Assembly: GCA_032622095.1 (NCBI GenBank)
Contig: CP136067.1
Coordinates: 182,252,556 to 182,316,555, forward strand
Direction of reading: 5' to 3'
Source of the DNA: Siphonodentalium dalli
Lineage: Eukaryota; Mollusca; Scaphopoda; Gadilida; Siphonodentaliidae
Length of the DNA stretch: 64,000 bases
In this document: positions 10,930-23,559 of the stretch, in pieces
Position numbering within the stretch: the first letter of the stretch is position 1
How the letters are laid out: each line of letters starts with the position of its first letter
The notes under the pieces: model-generated
Seen by the model: the letters and a program-made list of their open reading frames with translations, nothing else
Told to the model about the DNA's origin: nothing
Database searches by the model: none
Program-made: the position numbers and the translations under genes

Positions 10930-11150
10930 TCATGAGTTTCTGAAAATTTCCAAAATCTTTTTAATAAATATCGAAAGGTTTTTTGTTTTGCGTTCGATAT
11001 TTTGATTGAATAATTGGTTCAACTTCAAAGTCTTTGGTCTGTTGAAATAGTATGGTTTGATGTATCTTACTCTCACACCTTTTAATTTTTCACACTTAAA
11101 GAAAACGTGGAATGCATCTCATATTGCGGTCACCTTTGCAGCTGTGGTTA
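10930..11150 (-). pseudogene. LINE reverse transcriptase, C-terminal fragment (minus strand)
   Basis: The minus strand reads DAFHVFFKCEKLK, then VRYIKPYYF, LNQLFNQN and LSIFIKKILEIF, and ends at a TGA at 10930-10932. This is the same C-terminal region as the LINE at 47807-48034 (EFHIIIKC, RKRHIEPYYY, LFNIKNSR, LFIRKTLKF), including the Cys/His motif after the polymerase. Upstream of the motif the frame is broken, with the cysteine part (CKGD) in another frame. There is no start codon and no polymerase domain. It is a decayed 5'-truncated insertion. Confidence 0.8.
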
Positions 11151-11440
11151 TGTACGTATAGTTTCGACCGATGGTTGAAGATATCATTATGAGAAACGGT
11201 GGCGGAATGAATGACTGGACTGTCTCAAAACGTCGCATTTACAAGGAATCTCGACAGTAAGGTACGCCAAAACGTGCATAATTGACACTCAACGTTCAGA
11301 TCATCTAATCAACTAACTTGTAAGCTATAACGGTGTGTATCTCTCGTCAAGAAATAACTCTCAAGTCCATACATTATGAGTTCATTCTCAGTGCATGTGT
11401 ACCCAGTGTTTCGTACCACCCGGGGCACAAATAATACAAG
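11151..11440. other. Intergenic, nothing recognised
   Basis: No gene or repeat that I can match within the window. It may contain more decayed LINE sequence on the minus strand. Confidence 0.3.
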
Positions 11441-11449
11441 TGTTTACAG

Positions 11450-11815
11450 GATATATTTCGTCGCGCACCGGCGCGTGAGTTCAACGGTGTAAGAGTTATC
11501 GCACGAAGTGTCGTACAAGCCCCCCCCCCCCCCCCCCCCCAGGCAGATTTGTCTGTGATCCGGCGACCAATTGCCTCCCATTGCGCGATTCGCCTTAATG
11601 ACTATACATCGGTTGAGCGAACTTAACATGGAAAGCCAGCAGAAATTCAGTTTTGAAATGTAAAATGTACCCCCCCCCCCCCCCACACACACACACACAC
11701 ACACATACCCCATAGATTCGTCGGTGGTCGGCAACTTGTGATGTCTTTTTGCGCGATTCACCTCAGCGTCTATACATCTGTGCCATCTTTTGAGCGAGAA
11801 TACACCGGAGTATCT
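11450..11815. repeat. Diverged tandem duplication with long C runs
   Basis: Two units of about 155-165 bp each start with a C run (C20 near 11521-11540; C14 near 11671-11684 followed by CA repeats). They share CAGATTTGTC/TAGATTCGTC, GCGCGATTC(G/A)CCT and CTATACATC(G/T). The upstream block TTTCGTCGCGCACCGGCGCG at 11456-11475 recurs at 12509-12528. The minus-strand frame across it is rich in glycine only because of the C runs. Confidence 0.6.
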
Positions 11816-12073
11816 TAGCATCGAAGACTATACATGTAGCAAACATTGAGTTTGTATTGCTGTTGAAAATATATGTGCGTTCGTATAGAAACGTTTGAAC
11901 ATTTTTCCAAGTTATTATGCTGCATACATGGTGAATATCTTTGGGTGTTCTGTATCGGTTTGATCATTATTCAGGGTAAATTGGCAAAAACATTATCTAA
12001 CTTGTATGCCAATATGTGTTTCTATCATCAACAACTCAAGTCCTTAACCCTTTACCCAACAGAACGGCCCTGT

Positions 12074-12142
12074 GCCAATGCATTCTCTTATATATGCGAG
12101 TCGACCATAGGTCGCCTCGCATATATAAGAGAATGCATTGGC
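12074..12142. repeat. Hairpin module H
   Basis: A 69-bp inverted repeat with the same arms as the copy at 8445-8513. The centre is in the opposite orientation (CGACCATAGGTCG). It sits at the left of the inner CCCTGTGCC element. Confidence 0.85.
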
Positions 12143-12182
12143 TTAACACATTAAAAATTATAAAATTGTTAAAGAATGTAAG

Positions 12183-12251
12183 GCCAATGCATTCTCTTAT
12201 ATATGCGAGGCGACCTATGGTCGACTCGCATATATAAGAGAATGCATTGGC
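12183..12251. repeat. Hairpin module H, inverted partner
   Basis: A 69-bp hairpin oriented opposite to 12074-12142, so the two hairpins make a palindrome of palindromes around an AT-rich 40-bp spacer containing AAAATTGTTAAAGAATGTAA. Confidence 0.85.
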
Positions 12252-12404
12252 ACAGGGCATAACTGTAACCATCACAATGTGGTCAATGAGCCGGTTCCAA
12301 TGATATCCATATTTGTATGGTTTTATTGAGACAGACCCAAGATAATTTAGGCTGTTGCAGCTTTATTTAGCCGTTTTTGGCCGGTTTGTTGGGTAAAGGG
12401 TTAA

Positions 12405-13685
12405 AGTTCGCCGTATTGACCAACATATAACAAACAAAACATATATAAGTGCATATGTACCCTGCGCATCCCCTGAGGCCAGAAAAAGACAAATATTTAC
12501 TGGATCTATTTCGTCGCGCACCGGCGCGGGAGTTCACCAGATAACATTTGCCAAACAAGGTGCCGTATATTCTCGTATAATATTCTCGTAACGCCGTAAG
12601 TACGATTAAGTACATTCGGTCGCGACACCTATGCACAGGTCACTGGTTCAATCGCGTTGGTTGTTTGCTCAACTCGCTCAGACGGGGTCACATAGGGAAG
12701 AATTTCATATGATCGTTTCATTCAAGAAATGTACTTCTCTGTTTACTGTATCGACGATGAGGTTTGCGCTATTAAATCGGTTGACTTTTATATTACTTGG
12801 TACATCCAACAGACGGTCGTGCTTTATATATCTAGAAAATACCACCCGGGTGTTCGGAGTGCTCGTGTACCCATCAGTTCGAGGGCTGACTATATTATGT
12901 CTTTGGACGGTGCTGTCTGGTGTTTCAATTGCCGTATCATGCAGCCAAAGAGCACCAATTAATCAGAGCCGAATCTGTTAAGGCCTAGACAAACGTTTTA
13001 CATAAATCCAGACAAAACTGTATGCAATATATTTTACTAAAAACTTTTTCTGGAAGAAATTAGCGAAAACTCCTGTGTTTCATATATCATCTTAATAATC
13101 TGAACAGTTATTAAGAGAACACCAAACAAGAGTCCCGCTATGGAGGTGTGGCATAGTACGCATGTTGGAGAACTATTATAATCAACATGTCCGTCCTTGT
13201 GCCCGGTTGTCCGGATCATAACTTTGACAATATTAATCAGAATTCCATGGGGTTTGATATGTAGTTGTTGTCTGATAACGCACATGTCTAGTTCGAATTT
13301 GACTGTCCTTTTGATGGAGTTATGTCCCTTTTTCGACTGAGAATATCCTCCAGAATGTCTTCATTACGCGCGCTCCGCGTGTATACTAATGTAGAGATTC
13401 TTGTTTCGCCTGGGCGCATGGGTGTTTTATTTATAGAATGGGAATTTTTGGGAGGATTAAAAGTCGAACTGCGACCGGAGGCCGAGTCCGGTAAAAGGTG
13501 TAGTTGGGAATTTCAATTTCGTTTATTGTCATTTTTGGTTTGTGATAAGCTATGCCAATTACAAATAAAAGAAATGAAAAAGATAATTTGTAAGTCTTAT
13601 ATTTCAACTTTTATAGACAATTTTCGTTCTGCAGCCCACTGGGGGTTGTGGTCGGAGACGGCCGCCGGTTCGTTAATTAGGTGCT
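12405..13685. other. Intergenic, no recognised gene
   Basis: The block TTTCGTCGCGCACCGGCGCG at 12509-12528 repeats that at 11456. A 127-codon frame at 13322-13705 on + has no motif that I recognise, and its end overlaps the repeat copied at 7300-7430, so I do not call it a gene. A 116-codon frame at 12631-12981 is likewise unsupported. Confidence 0.35.
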
Positions 13686-13689
13686 GGTT

Positions 13690-13850
13690 GTTATTGTTAT
13701 TTTAACGGAATTCTCAGTTGGTCATTCGCAAAACCAATATATTTTATATTATATAATTACAATCATGGGTATATAATATATGGTCTTGAGAACGTTACCA
13801 TTTCTGACATTGGTTTTCTTGTATTTGTTATGTTGTTCACATTCGAGAAG
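13690..13850 (+). repeat. Third, partial copy of segment P
   Basis: It matches the end of copy A (7305-7430): AACGGAATTCT, CCAATATATTTTATATTATA, then GTCTTGAGAACGTTACCATT and TTGGTTTTCTTG. A third copy indicates that this end belongs to a dispersed repeat. Confidence 0.65.
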
Positions 13851-13915
13851 CCACGGGTTAAGAACTGCAAGACATGTTACAACATAATTTATTTGGAAGA
13901 TTAATGAAAACTCTA

Positions 13916-14100
<185 letters not shown>

Positions 14101-14198
14101 GTGCGTGTCATCATGTTGTGCCCGTGGTCAGTTCAGTAAAATGTATATGTGACCCGCCATATCAAATCCAGTCGTAAGTCGGGATTTTTTTACCCTGT

Positions 14199-14267
14199 TC
14201 CAATGCATTCTCTTATATATGCGAGTCGACCATAGGTCGCCTCGCATATATAAGAGAATGCATTGGC
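14199..14267. repeat. Hairpin module H
   Basis: A 69-bp hairpin with the first base changed (TCCAATGC instead of GCCAATGC). The centre is CGACCATAGGTCG. Confidence 0.85.
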
Positions 14268-14485
14268 CTAACAATATTTTATCATTTTTTTTAAATAAAT
14301 GTTTCTTACAATTTTTAGGACATAAAATAAAAAACATCCATTACCCTGCAGGGATCCCCACACATATATAGAAGCATATAGAAGAGTGTCGTCTGCTCAT
14401 GTTTGTCTGGGGCTCTGTATGGGTGAAATTATAAAATTGTTAAAGAATACAAGAAAAAATTATTAAAATTGTAAAAAATTGTTAG

Positions 14486-14554
14486 GCCAATGCATTCTCT
14501 TATATATGCGAGTCGACCATAGGTCGCCTCGCATATATAAGAGAATGCATTGGC
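14486..14554. repeat. Hairpin module H
   Basis: A 69-bp hairpin flanked by AATTGTTAG on the left and CTAACAATT on the right, so the inverted repeat extends by about 20 further bases on each side here. Confidence 0.85.
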
Positions 14555-14641
14555 CTAACAATTTTTTACAATTTTAATAATTTTTGGCACAGGGTAAAAA
14601 AAATCCCGACTTACGACTGGATTTTATATGGCGGGTCACAT

Positions 14642-15695
14642 GTAACGTATTGGTGGGCTCAATGGGCGCATACGGTACACAATAAAGTATATATAGTTGG
14701 TAATTAATACATTTTATCCGCAATTTAGTATCTATATCTGATAAAGCTATGATGACCGGTTGATGCAGGCGTTCCATGAATGATGCCGCATAATACGCCC
14801 CGTTGGCTTGTTTTAAATTTCATTTCAGAAGGTCACCATACATTTCATAGTAAAAAATGTAACTCTGCTAAAACGGGGACTCGTAACCCGAAATCTAACT
14901 TTACCTGTTTGTATGACTGTTTGTATAACCTGCCTACAACATATCATTCCATTCAGTCAACAATGACTGAAATTATCATCCACAAACGAAAATTGTACCT
15001 AACTTCCAACAAATGCCATCCAGGTGTTATGAGTACTGGTTTTTTTCACTTGAATTAAATTGTTTATCAGCATAAAGTCAACATTTAAGTTGAAACATGC
15101 CTTAATATGTATACAAGTTCAATGTTCGCGCTGTCGTTAGCCTTTTAACCAAATGCGAAAAATAAATAGAAAGGGCTAAACAACTTGTCAAATGGCGCAA
15201 AAAATGCGAAAGGCATTTCCCCAACATACATAGACAGTGTACATAGAATACAGTGGTGTTGGTTTCACGCCATCGTCGCAATTCTAATTAACATGAATGA
15301 TGCTAATAGCAGTTGGACAAAAGACAGTCACCTCACTGCGGTAACAGTGTGGTTGAAGGCGCTTATGATTAAGTTGTTGTGAATACTTTGGGTGTCCATT
15401 TCGTATTATTCTCACCCGTCAATACCAGGTATAGCTCAACGAACATTAAATATTTGTGTACCACACGGTGGTAATCGTTTGTGAGAATTGTCCTGCCTAT
15501 ATTGTCAACAATTATTAAAAAGCTTGCTGAATGCGCTATATTTCAATGTTCTATTATCGATTTTACTGATATTGAACCATTTAGTAACAGAGAAAATATT
15601 AGAAATAAATTTTAAATCTATGTTCTTAAAGATGCATAATCCGATTAAGCGCCCCTCAATTACTATTCAATTGGGCTTCGGTGATAAAAAAAAAT
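14642..15695. other. Intergenic, no recognised gene
   Basis: Several short frames (92 codons from 14780, 65 from 15185, 69 from 15488) show no known motif and no coding-like conservation that I can test here. Confidence 0.35.
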
Positions 15696-15699
15696 AATA

Positions 15700-16100
15700 T
15701 TTGATTCGAGTCGAGGAACACTTCCATCAAAGCTCAGAGTGATCAGATATCGATTTTTTAAATCTATTTGTTTTCACCACCGATACTTCAAGTGGCCCAA
15801 TAAAAGTCGACGAGAAGACGGTCTCGGACCAATTGCGGATGAAGATGGATAACTCTAAAATCAAGTGGCTTTTGTGTGTCAGATATTTGACAAACCGGCC
15901 AAGTTTCGTTGAATAAAATGTTGATAAATAACAGGTTTTGGGCAATGTTATACTATAGATGACACTGGTTAGCATTGTTTTTGGGCAATTAATCGATTCT
16001 GATAACTGAAGAGGCATTTCAAAAAATGTTGTTGTTGTTGTTGTTGTAATCTGATGATATGGGTACCATCGAATCGGATTGAGTACCTTTAAATGTCGAT
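15700..16100 (+). repeat. Dispersed repeat R3, longest direct copy, with (GTT)n
   Basis: The left 250 bp match 59450-59700 inverted: CATCAAAGCTCAGAGTGATCAG, ATTGCGGATGAAGA, AACTCTAAAATCAAGTGGC and GTCAGATATTTGA. The right part matches 5640-5803 and ends ATTGAGTACCTTTAAA. The 41-bp satellite begins about 110 bp downstream, after a short unique segment. Confidence 0.8.
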
Positions 16101-17724
16101 TACACCCTGATGGGGAAAAGTGGCTTAAAATATTTAATTTGGCTAAAAAAAATCTGGAAATGGCTAAACATTTGGCTGCAAGCTCATTTTTGGGCCAGCG
16201 CGAACACTGTACAAGTTACCGTACCAGGACTGGCCATATGGACTCGACACGTCAAGTTACCGTACCAGGACCGACCATATGGAATCGATACGTCAAGTTA
16301 CCGTACCAGGACTGGCCATATGGACTCGATACGTCAAGTTACCGTACCAGAACCGGCCATATGGACTCGACAGGTCAATTTACCGTACCAGAACCGGCCA
16401 TATGGAATCGACAGGTCAAGTTACCGTACCAGAACCGGCCATATGGACTCGACACGTCAAGTTACCGTACCAGGACTGGCCATATGGACTCGACACGTCA
16501 ATTTACCGTACCAGGACCGGCCATATGGACTCGACAGGTCAAGTTACCGTACCAGAACCGGCCATATGGACTCGATACGTCAAGTTACCGTACCAGGACT
16601 GGCCATATGGACTCGAAATGTTAAGTAACCGTAACAGGACTGGCCATATGGACTCGACACGTCAGGATACCACATCAGGACCGGCCATATGGACTCGACA
16701 CGTCAGGTTACCGTACCTGGACTGGCCATATGGACTCGACACGTCAAGTTACCGTACCAGGACTGGCCATATGGACTCGAAACGTCAGGTTACCGTACCT
16801 GGACTGGCCATATGGACTCGACACGTCAGGTTACCATACCAGTACTGGTCATATGGACTCGACACGTCAGGTTACCGTACCTGGACTGGCCATATGGACT
16901 CGACACGTCAGGTTACCGTTCCAGGACTGGCCATATGGACTCGACACGTCAGGTTACCGTACCTGGACTGGCCATATGGACTCGACACGTCAGGTTACCG
17001 TACCTGGACTGGCCATATGGACTCGACACGTCAAGTTACCGTACCAGGACTGGCCATATTGACTCGACATGTCAAGTTACCGTACCATAACCGGCCATAT
17101 GGACTCGACAGGTCAAGTTACTGTAACAGAACCGGCCATATGGACTCGACACGTCAAGTTACCGTACCAGGACTGGCCATATTGACTCGGCATGTCAAGT
17201 TACCGTACCAGAACCGGCCATATGGACTCGACACGTCAAGTTACCACACCAGGACCGGCCATATGGACTCGACACGTCAAGTTACCATACCAGGACTGGC
17301 CATAAGGACTCGACACGTCAGGTTACCGTGCCTGGACTGGCCATATGGACTCGACACGTCAAGTTACCCTACCAGGACTGGCCATATTGACTCGACATGT
17401 CAAGTTACCGTACCATAACCGGCCATATGGACTCGACAGGTCAAGTTACCGTAACAGAACCGGCCATATGGACTCGACACGTCAAGTTACCGTACCAGGA
17501 CTGGCCATATTGACTCGACATGTCAAGTTACCGTACCAGAACCGGCCATATGGACTCGACACGTCAAGTTACCACACCAGGACCGGCCATAAGGACTCGA
17601 CACGTCAAGTTACCGTACCAGGACCGGCCATAAGGACTCGACACGTCAAGTTACCGTACCAGGACCGACCATATGGACTCGACACGTCAAGTTACCGTAC
17701 CATAACCGGCCATATGGACTCGAC

Positions 17725-18510
17725 ATGTCAAGTTACCGTACCAGGACCGGCCATAAGGACTCGACACGTCAAGTTACCGTACCAGGACTGGCCATATGGA
17801 CTCGACACGTCAAGTTACCATACCAGGACCGGCCATATGGACTCGACACGTTAAGTTACCATACCAGGACTGGCCATAAGGACTCGACACGTGGAGTTAC
17901 CATACCAGGACCGGCCATAAGGACTCGACACGTCAAGTTACCGTACCAGGACTGGCCATATGGACTCGACACGTCAAGTTACCATACCAGGACCGGCTAT
18001 ATGGACTCGACACGTTAAGTTACCGTACCAGGACCGGCCATATGGACTCGACACGTCAAGTTACCGTACCAGGACCGGCCATATGGACTCGACATGTTAA
18101 GTTACCGTACCAGGACCGGCCATATGGACTCGACATGTTAAGTTACCGTACCAGGACTGGCCATATTTACTCGACTCGTTAATTTACCGTACCAGGACTG
18201 GCCATATGGACTCGACACGTCAAGTTACCGTACCATAACCGGCCATATGGACTCGACATGTCAAGTTACCGTACCAGGACCGGCCATAAGGACTCGACAC
18301 GTCAAGTTACCGTACCAGGACTGGCCATATGGACTCGACACGTTAAGTTACCATACCAGGACTGGCCATGAGGACTCGACACGTGGAGTTACCATACCAG
18401 GACCGGCCATAAGGACTCGACACGTCAAGTTACCGTACCAGGACTGGCCATATGGACTCGACACGTCAAGTTACCATACCAGGACCGGCTATATGGACTC
18501 GACACGTTAA
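17725..18510 (+). repeat. 12-unit duplication within the 41-bp array
   Basis: The rare variant ACGTGGAGTTACC occurs near 17890 and 18382, and the variant CGGCTATATGG near 17994 and 18486. Both pairs are 492 bp apart, which is exactly 12 units, so a 12-unit block was copied in tandem. Confidence 0.8.
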
Positions 18511-20182
18511 GTTACCGTACCAGGACCGGCCATATGGACTCGACACGTCAAGTTACCGTACCAGGACCGGCCATATGGACTCGACATGTTAAGTTACCGT
18601 ACCAGGACCGGCCATATGGACTCGACATCTTAAGTTACCGTACCAGGACTGGCCATATTGACTCGACTCGTTAATTTACCGTACCAGGACTGGCCATATG
18701 GACTCGACACGTCAAGTTACCGCACCAGGACCGGCCATATGGACTCGACACGTTAAGTTACCGTACCAGGACCGGCCATATGGACTCGATATGTTAAGTT
18801 AACGTACCAGGACTGGCCATATTGACTCGACACGTTAATTTACCGTACCAGGGCTGGCCATATGGACTCGACACGTCAAGTTACCGTACCAGGACCGGCC
18901 ATAAGGACTCGACACGTCAAGTTACCATACCAGGACCGGCCATATGGACTTGACACAATAAGTTACCGTATCAGGACCGACCATATGGACTCGACACGTC
19001 AAGTTACCATACCAGGACTGGCCATATGGACTCGAAACGTCAAGTTACCGTACCAGGACCGGCCATATGGACTCGACACGTCAAGTTACCATACCAGGAC
19101 CCGCCATATGGACTCGACACGTTAAGTTACCACACCAGGACTGGCCATATTGACTCGACACGTCAAGTTACCGTACCAGGACCGGCCATATGGACTCGAC
19201 ACGTCAAGTTACCGTACCAGGACCGGCCATATGGACTCGACACGTCAAGTTACCGTACCAGGACCGGCCATATGGACTCGACACGTCAAGTTACCGTACC
19301 AGGACCGGCCATATGGACTCGACACGTCAAGATACCATACCAGGACCGGCCATATGGACTCGACACGTCAAGTTACCATACCAGGACCGGCCATATGGAC
19401 TCAACACGTCAAGTTACCATACCAGGACCGGCCATATGGACTCGACACGTCAAGTTACCGTACCAGGACTGGCCATAAGGACTCGACACGTCAAGTTACC
19501 GTACCAGGACCGGCCATAAGGACTCGACACGTCAAGTTACTGTACCAGGACCGGCCATATGGACTCGACACGTCAAGTTACCGTACCATAACCGGCCATA
19601 TGGACGCGACATGTCAAGTTACCGTACCAGGACCGGCCATAAGGAATCGACACGTCAAGTTACCGTACCAGGACTGGCCATATGGACTCGACACGTCAAG
19701 TTACCATACCAGGACCGGCCATATGGACTCGACACGTTAAGTTACCATACCAGGACTAGCCATAAGGACTCGACACGTCAAGTTACCATGACCGGCCATA
19801 AGGACTCGACACGTCAAGTTACCGTACCAGGACTGGCCATATGGACTCGACACGTCAAGTTACCATACCAGGACCGGCTATATGGACTCGACACGTTAAG
19901 TTACCATACCAGGACCGGCCATATGGACTCGACACGTTAAGTTACCGTACCAGGACTGGCCATATGCACTCGACACGTCAAGTTACCGTACCAGGACCGG
20001 CCATATGGACTCGACACGTCAAGTTACCATACCAGGACCGGCCATATGGACTCGACACGTTAAGTTACCGTACCAGGACCGGCCATATGGACTCGGCACG
20101 TCAAGTTACCGTACCAGGACCGGCCATATGGACTCGACATGTTAAGTTACCGTACCAGGACCGGCCATATGGACTCGACATG

Positions 20183-20673
20183 TTAAGTTACCGTACCAGG
20201 ACAGGCCATATTGACTCGACTCGTTAATTTACCGTACCAGGACTGGCCATATGGACTCGACACGTCAAGTTGCCGTACCAGGACCGGCCATATGGACTCG
20301 ACACGTTCAGTTACCGTACCAGGACCGGCCATATGGACTCGATATGTTAAGTTAACGTACCAGGACTGGCCATATTGACTCGACACGATAATTTACCGTA
20401 CCATGACTGGCCATATGGACTCGACACGTCAAGTTACCGTACCAGGACCGGCCATATGGACTCGACACGTTAATTTACCGTACCAGGACAGGCCATATTG
20501 ACTCGACTCGTTAATTTACCGTACCAGAACTGGCCATATGGACTCGACACGTCAAGTTGCCGTACCAGGACCGGCCATATGGACTCGACACGTTCAGTTA
20601 CCGTACCAGGACCGGCCATATGGACTCGATATGTTAAGTTAACGTACCAGGACTGGCCATATTGACTCGACAC
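20183..20673 (+). repeat. 7-unit duplication within the 41-bp array
   Basis: Two blocks with the same private variants (CAAGTTGCCGTACC, ACACGTTCAGTTACC, GATATGTTAAGTTAACG, ACACGATAATTTACC) lie 287 bp apart, exactly 7 units. They are nearly identical, so the duplication is recent. Confidence 0.85.
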
Positions 20674-23559
20674 GATAATTTACCGTACCATGACTGGCCA
20701 TATGGACTCGATACGTCAAGTTACCGTACCAGGACTGGCCATATGGACTCGACGCGTTAATTTACCGTACCAGGACTGGCCATATGGACTCGACATGTTA
20801 AGTGACCGTACCGGGACCAGCCATATGGACTCGATACGTCGTCAAGCTACCGTACCGGTACTGGCCATATGGACTCGACACGTCAAGTTACCGTACCAGG
20901 ACTGGCCATATGGACTCGACACGTCAAGTTACCGTACCAGGACTGGCCATATGGACTCGACATGTTAAGTTACCGTACCGGGACCAGCCTTATGGACTCG
21001 ATACGTCGTCAAGCTACCGTACCGGTACTGGCCATATGAACTCGACACGTCAAGTTACCGTACCAGGACTGGCCATATGGACTCGACATGTTAAGTTACC
21101 GTACCTGGACCGGCCATATTGACTCGACAAGTCAAGTTACCGTACATGGACTGGCCATATGGACTCGACACGTCAAGTTACCATACCAGGACCGGCCATA
21201 TGGACTCGACACGTCAAGTTACCATACCAGGACTGGCCATATGGACTCGACACGTCAAGTTACCGTACCAGGACCGGCCATATGGACTCGACACGTCAAG
21301 TTACCATACCAGGACCGGCCATATGGACTCGACACGTTAAGTTACCACACCAGGACTGGCCATATTGACTCGACACGTCAAGTTACCGTACCAGGACCGG
21401 CCATATGGACTCGACACGTCAAGTTACCGTACCAGGACCGGCCATATGGACTCGACACGTCAAGTTACCGTACCAGGACCGGCTATATGGACTCGACACG
21501 TCAAGTTACCATACCAGGACCGGCCATATGGACTCGATACGATAAGTTACCATACCAGGACTGGCAATTTGGACTCGACATGTTAAGTTACCGTACCAGG
21601 ACTGGTCATATGGACTCGACACGTCAAGTTACCATACCAGTACCGGCCATATGGACTCGACACGTTAATTTACCGTACCAGTACAGGCCATATAGACTCG
21701 ATACGTCAAGTTACCGTACCGGGACCGGCCATATGGACTCGATATGTTAAGTTAACGTACCAGGACTGGCCATATTGACTCGACACGTTAATTTACCGTA
21801 CCAGGACTGGCCATATGGACTCGACACGTCAAGTTACCGTACCAGGACCGGCCATAAGGACTCGACACGTCAAGTTACCATACCAGGACCGGCCATATGG
21901 ACTTGACACATTAAGTTACCGTACCAGGACCGGCCATATGGACTCGACACGTCAAGTTACCATACCAGGACTGGCCATATGGACTCGACACGTCAAGTTA
22001 CCGCACCAGGACCGGCCATATGGAGTCGACACGTCAAGTTACCATACCAGGACCGGCCATATGGACTCGACACGTTAAGTTACCACACCAGGACTGGCCA
22101 TATTGACTCGACACGTCAAGTTACCGTACCAGGACCGGCCATATGGACTCGACACGTCAAGTTACCGTACCAGGACCGGCCATATGGACTCGACACGTCA
22201 AGTTACCGTACCAGGACTGGCCATAAGGACTCGACACGTCAAGTTACCGTACCAGGACCGGCCATAAGGACTCGACACGTCAAGTTACCGTACCAGGACC
22301 GGCCATATGGACTCGACACGTCAAGTTACCGTACCATAACCGGCCATATGGACTCGACATGTCAAGTTACCGTACAAGGACCGGCCATAAGAACTCGACA
22401 CGTCAAGTTACCGTACCAGGACCGGCCATATGGACTCGACACGTTAAGTTACCATACCAGGGCTGGCCATATTTACTCGACACGTTAAGTTACCATACCA
22501 GGACCGGCCATAAGGACTCGACACGTCAAGTTACCGTACCAGGACTGGCCATATGGACTCGACTCGTCAAGTTACCGTACCAGGACCGGCCATATGGACT
22601 CGACACGTCAAGTTACCATACCAGGACCGGCCATGTTGACTCGACACGTTAAGTTACCGTACCTGGACCGGCCATATGGACTCGACACGTCAAGTTACCG
22701 TACCAGGACCGGCCATATGGACTCGACATGTTAAGTTACCGTACCAGGACCGGCCATATGGACTCGACATGTTAAGTTAACGTACCAGGACTGGCCATAT
22801 TGACTCGACTCGTTAATTTACCGTAACAGGACTGGCCATATGGACTCGACACGTCAAGTTACCGTACCAGGACCGGCCATATGGACTCGACACGTTAAAT
22901 TACCGTACCAGGAGCGGCCATATGGACTCGATATGTTAAGTTAACGTACCAGGACTGGCCATATTGACTCGACACGTTAATTTACCGTACCAGGACTGGC
23001 CATATGGACTCGACACGTCAAGTTACCGTACCAGGACCGGCCATAAGGACTCAACACGTCAAGTTACTATACCAGGACCGGCCATATGGACTCGACACAT
23101 TAAGTTACCATACCAGGACCGGCCATATGACTCGACACGTCAAGTTACCATACCAGGACTGGCCATATGGACTCGACACGTCAAGTTACCGTACCAGGAC
23201 CGGCCATATGGACTCGACACGTCAAGTTACCGTACCAGGACCGGCCATATAGACTCGACACGTCAAGTTACCGTACCAGGACCGGCCATATGGACTCGAC
23301 ACGTCAAGTTACCATATCAGGACCGGCCATATGGACTCGACATGTTCAGTTACCGTACCAGGACCGGCCATATGGACTCGACATGTTAATTTACCGTACC
23401 AGGACTGGCCATATGGACTCGACACGTCAATTTACCGTACCAGGACTGGCCATATGGACTCGACACGTTAATTTACCGTACCAGGACTGGCCATATGGAC
23501 TCGACATGTTAAGTTACCGTACCGGGACCAGCCATATGGAGTCGATACGTCGTCAAGCT

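Larger units (their letters stand above)
12048..12400. mobile_element. piggyBac-type MITE with TTAA duplication
   Basis: TTAA at 12044-12047 and at 12401-12404 flank terminal inverted repeats reading CCCTTTACCCAACA-(G/A)A-(A/C)CGGCC. A TTAA target duplicated exactly, with ends starting CCC, is the hallmark of piggyBac-superfamily elements. At 353 bp with no transposase this is a non-autonomous MITE. Inside lies a secondary element bounded by CCCTGTGCC and GGCACAGGG (12069-12257) carrying two hairpin modules. Confidence 0.85.
14147..14641. mobile_element. MITE M1, complete (495 bp)
   Basis: Terminal inverted repeats of about 54 bp start ATGTGACCCGCCATAT and continue through CCAGTCGTAAGTCGGG and a T run to ACCCTGT, with about three differences between ends. 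Inside are two hairpin modules (14199-14267 and 14486-14554) and a segment from CCCTGCAGGG (14343) to TGTATGGG that is shared with 8284-8410. There is no coding sequence. I cannot define the target duplication. Confidence 0.8.

Noticed and set aside
12640-12660. tRNA-like B box (GGTTCAATCG)
   Set aside because: No matching A box or clover-leaf could be formed around it, so no tRNA or SINE is called.
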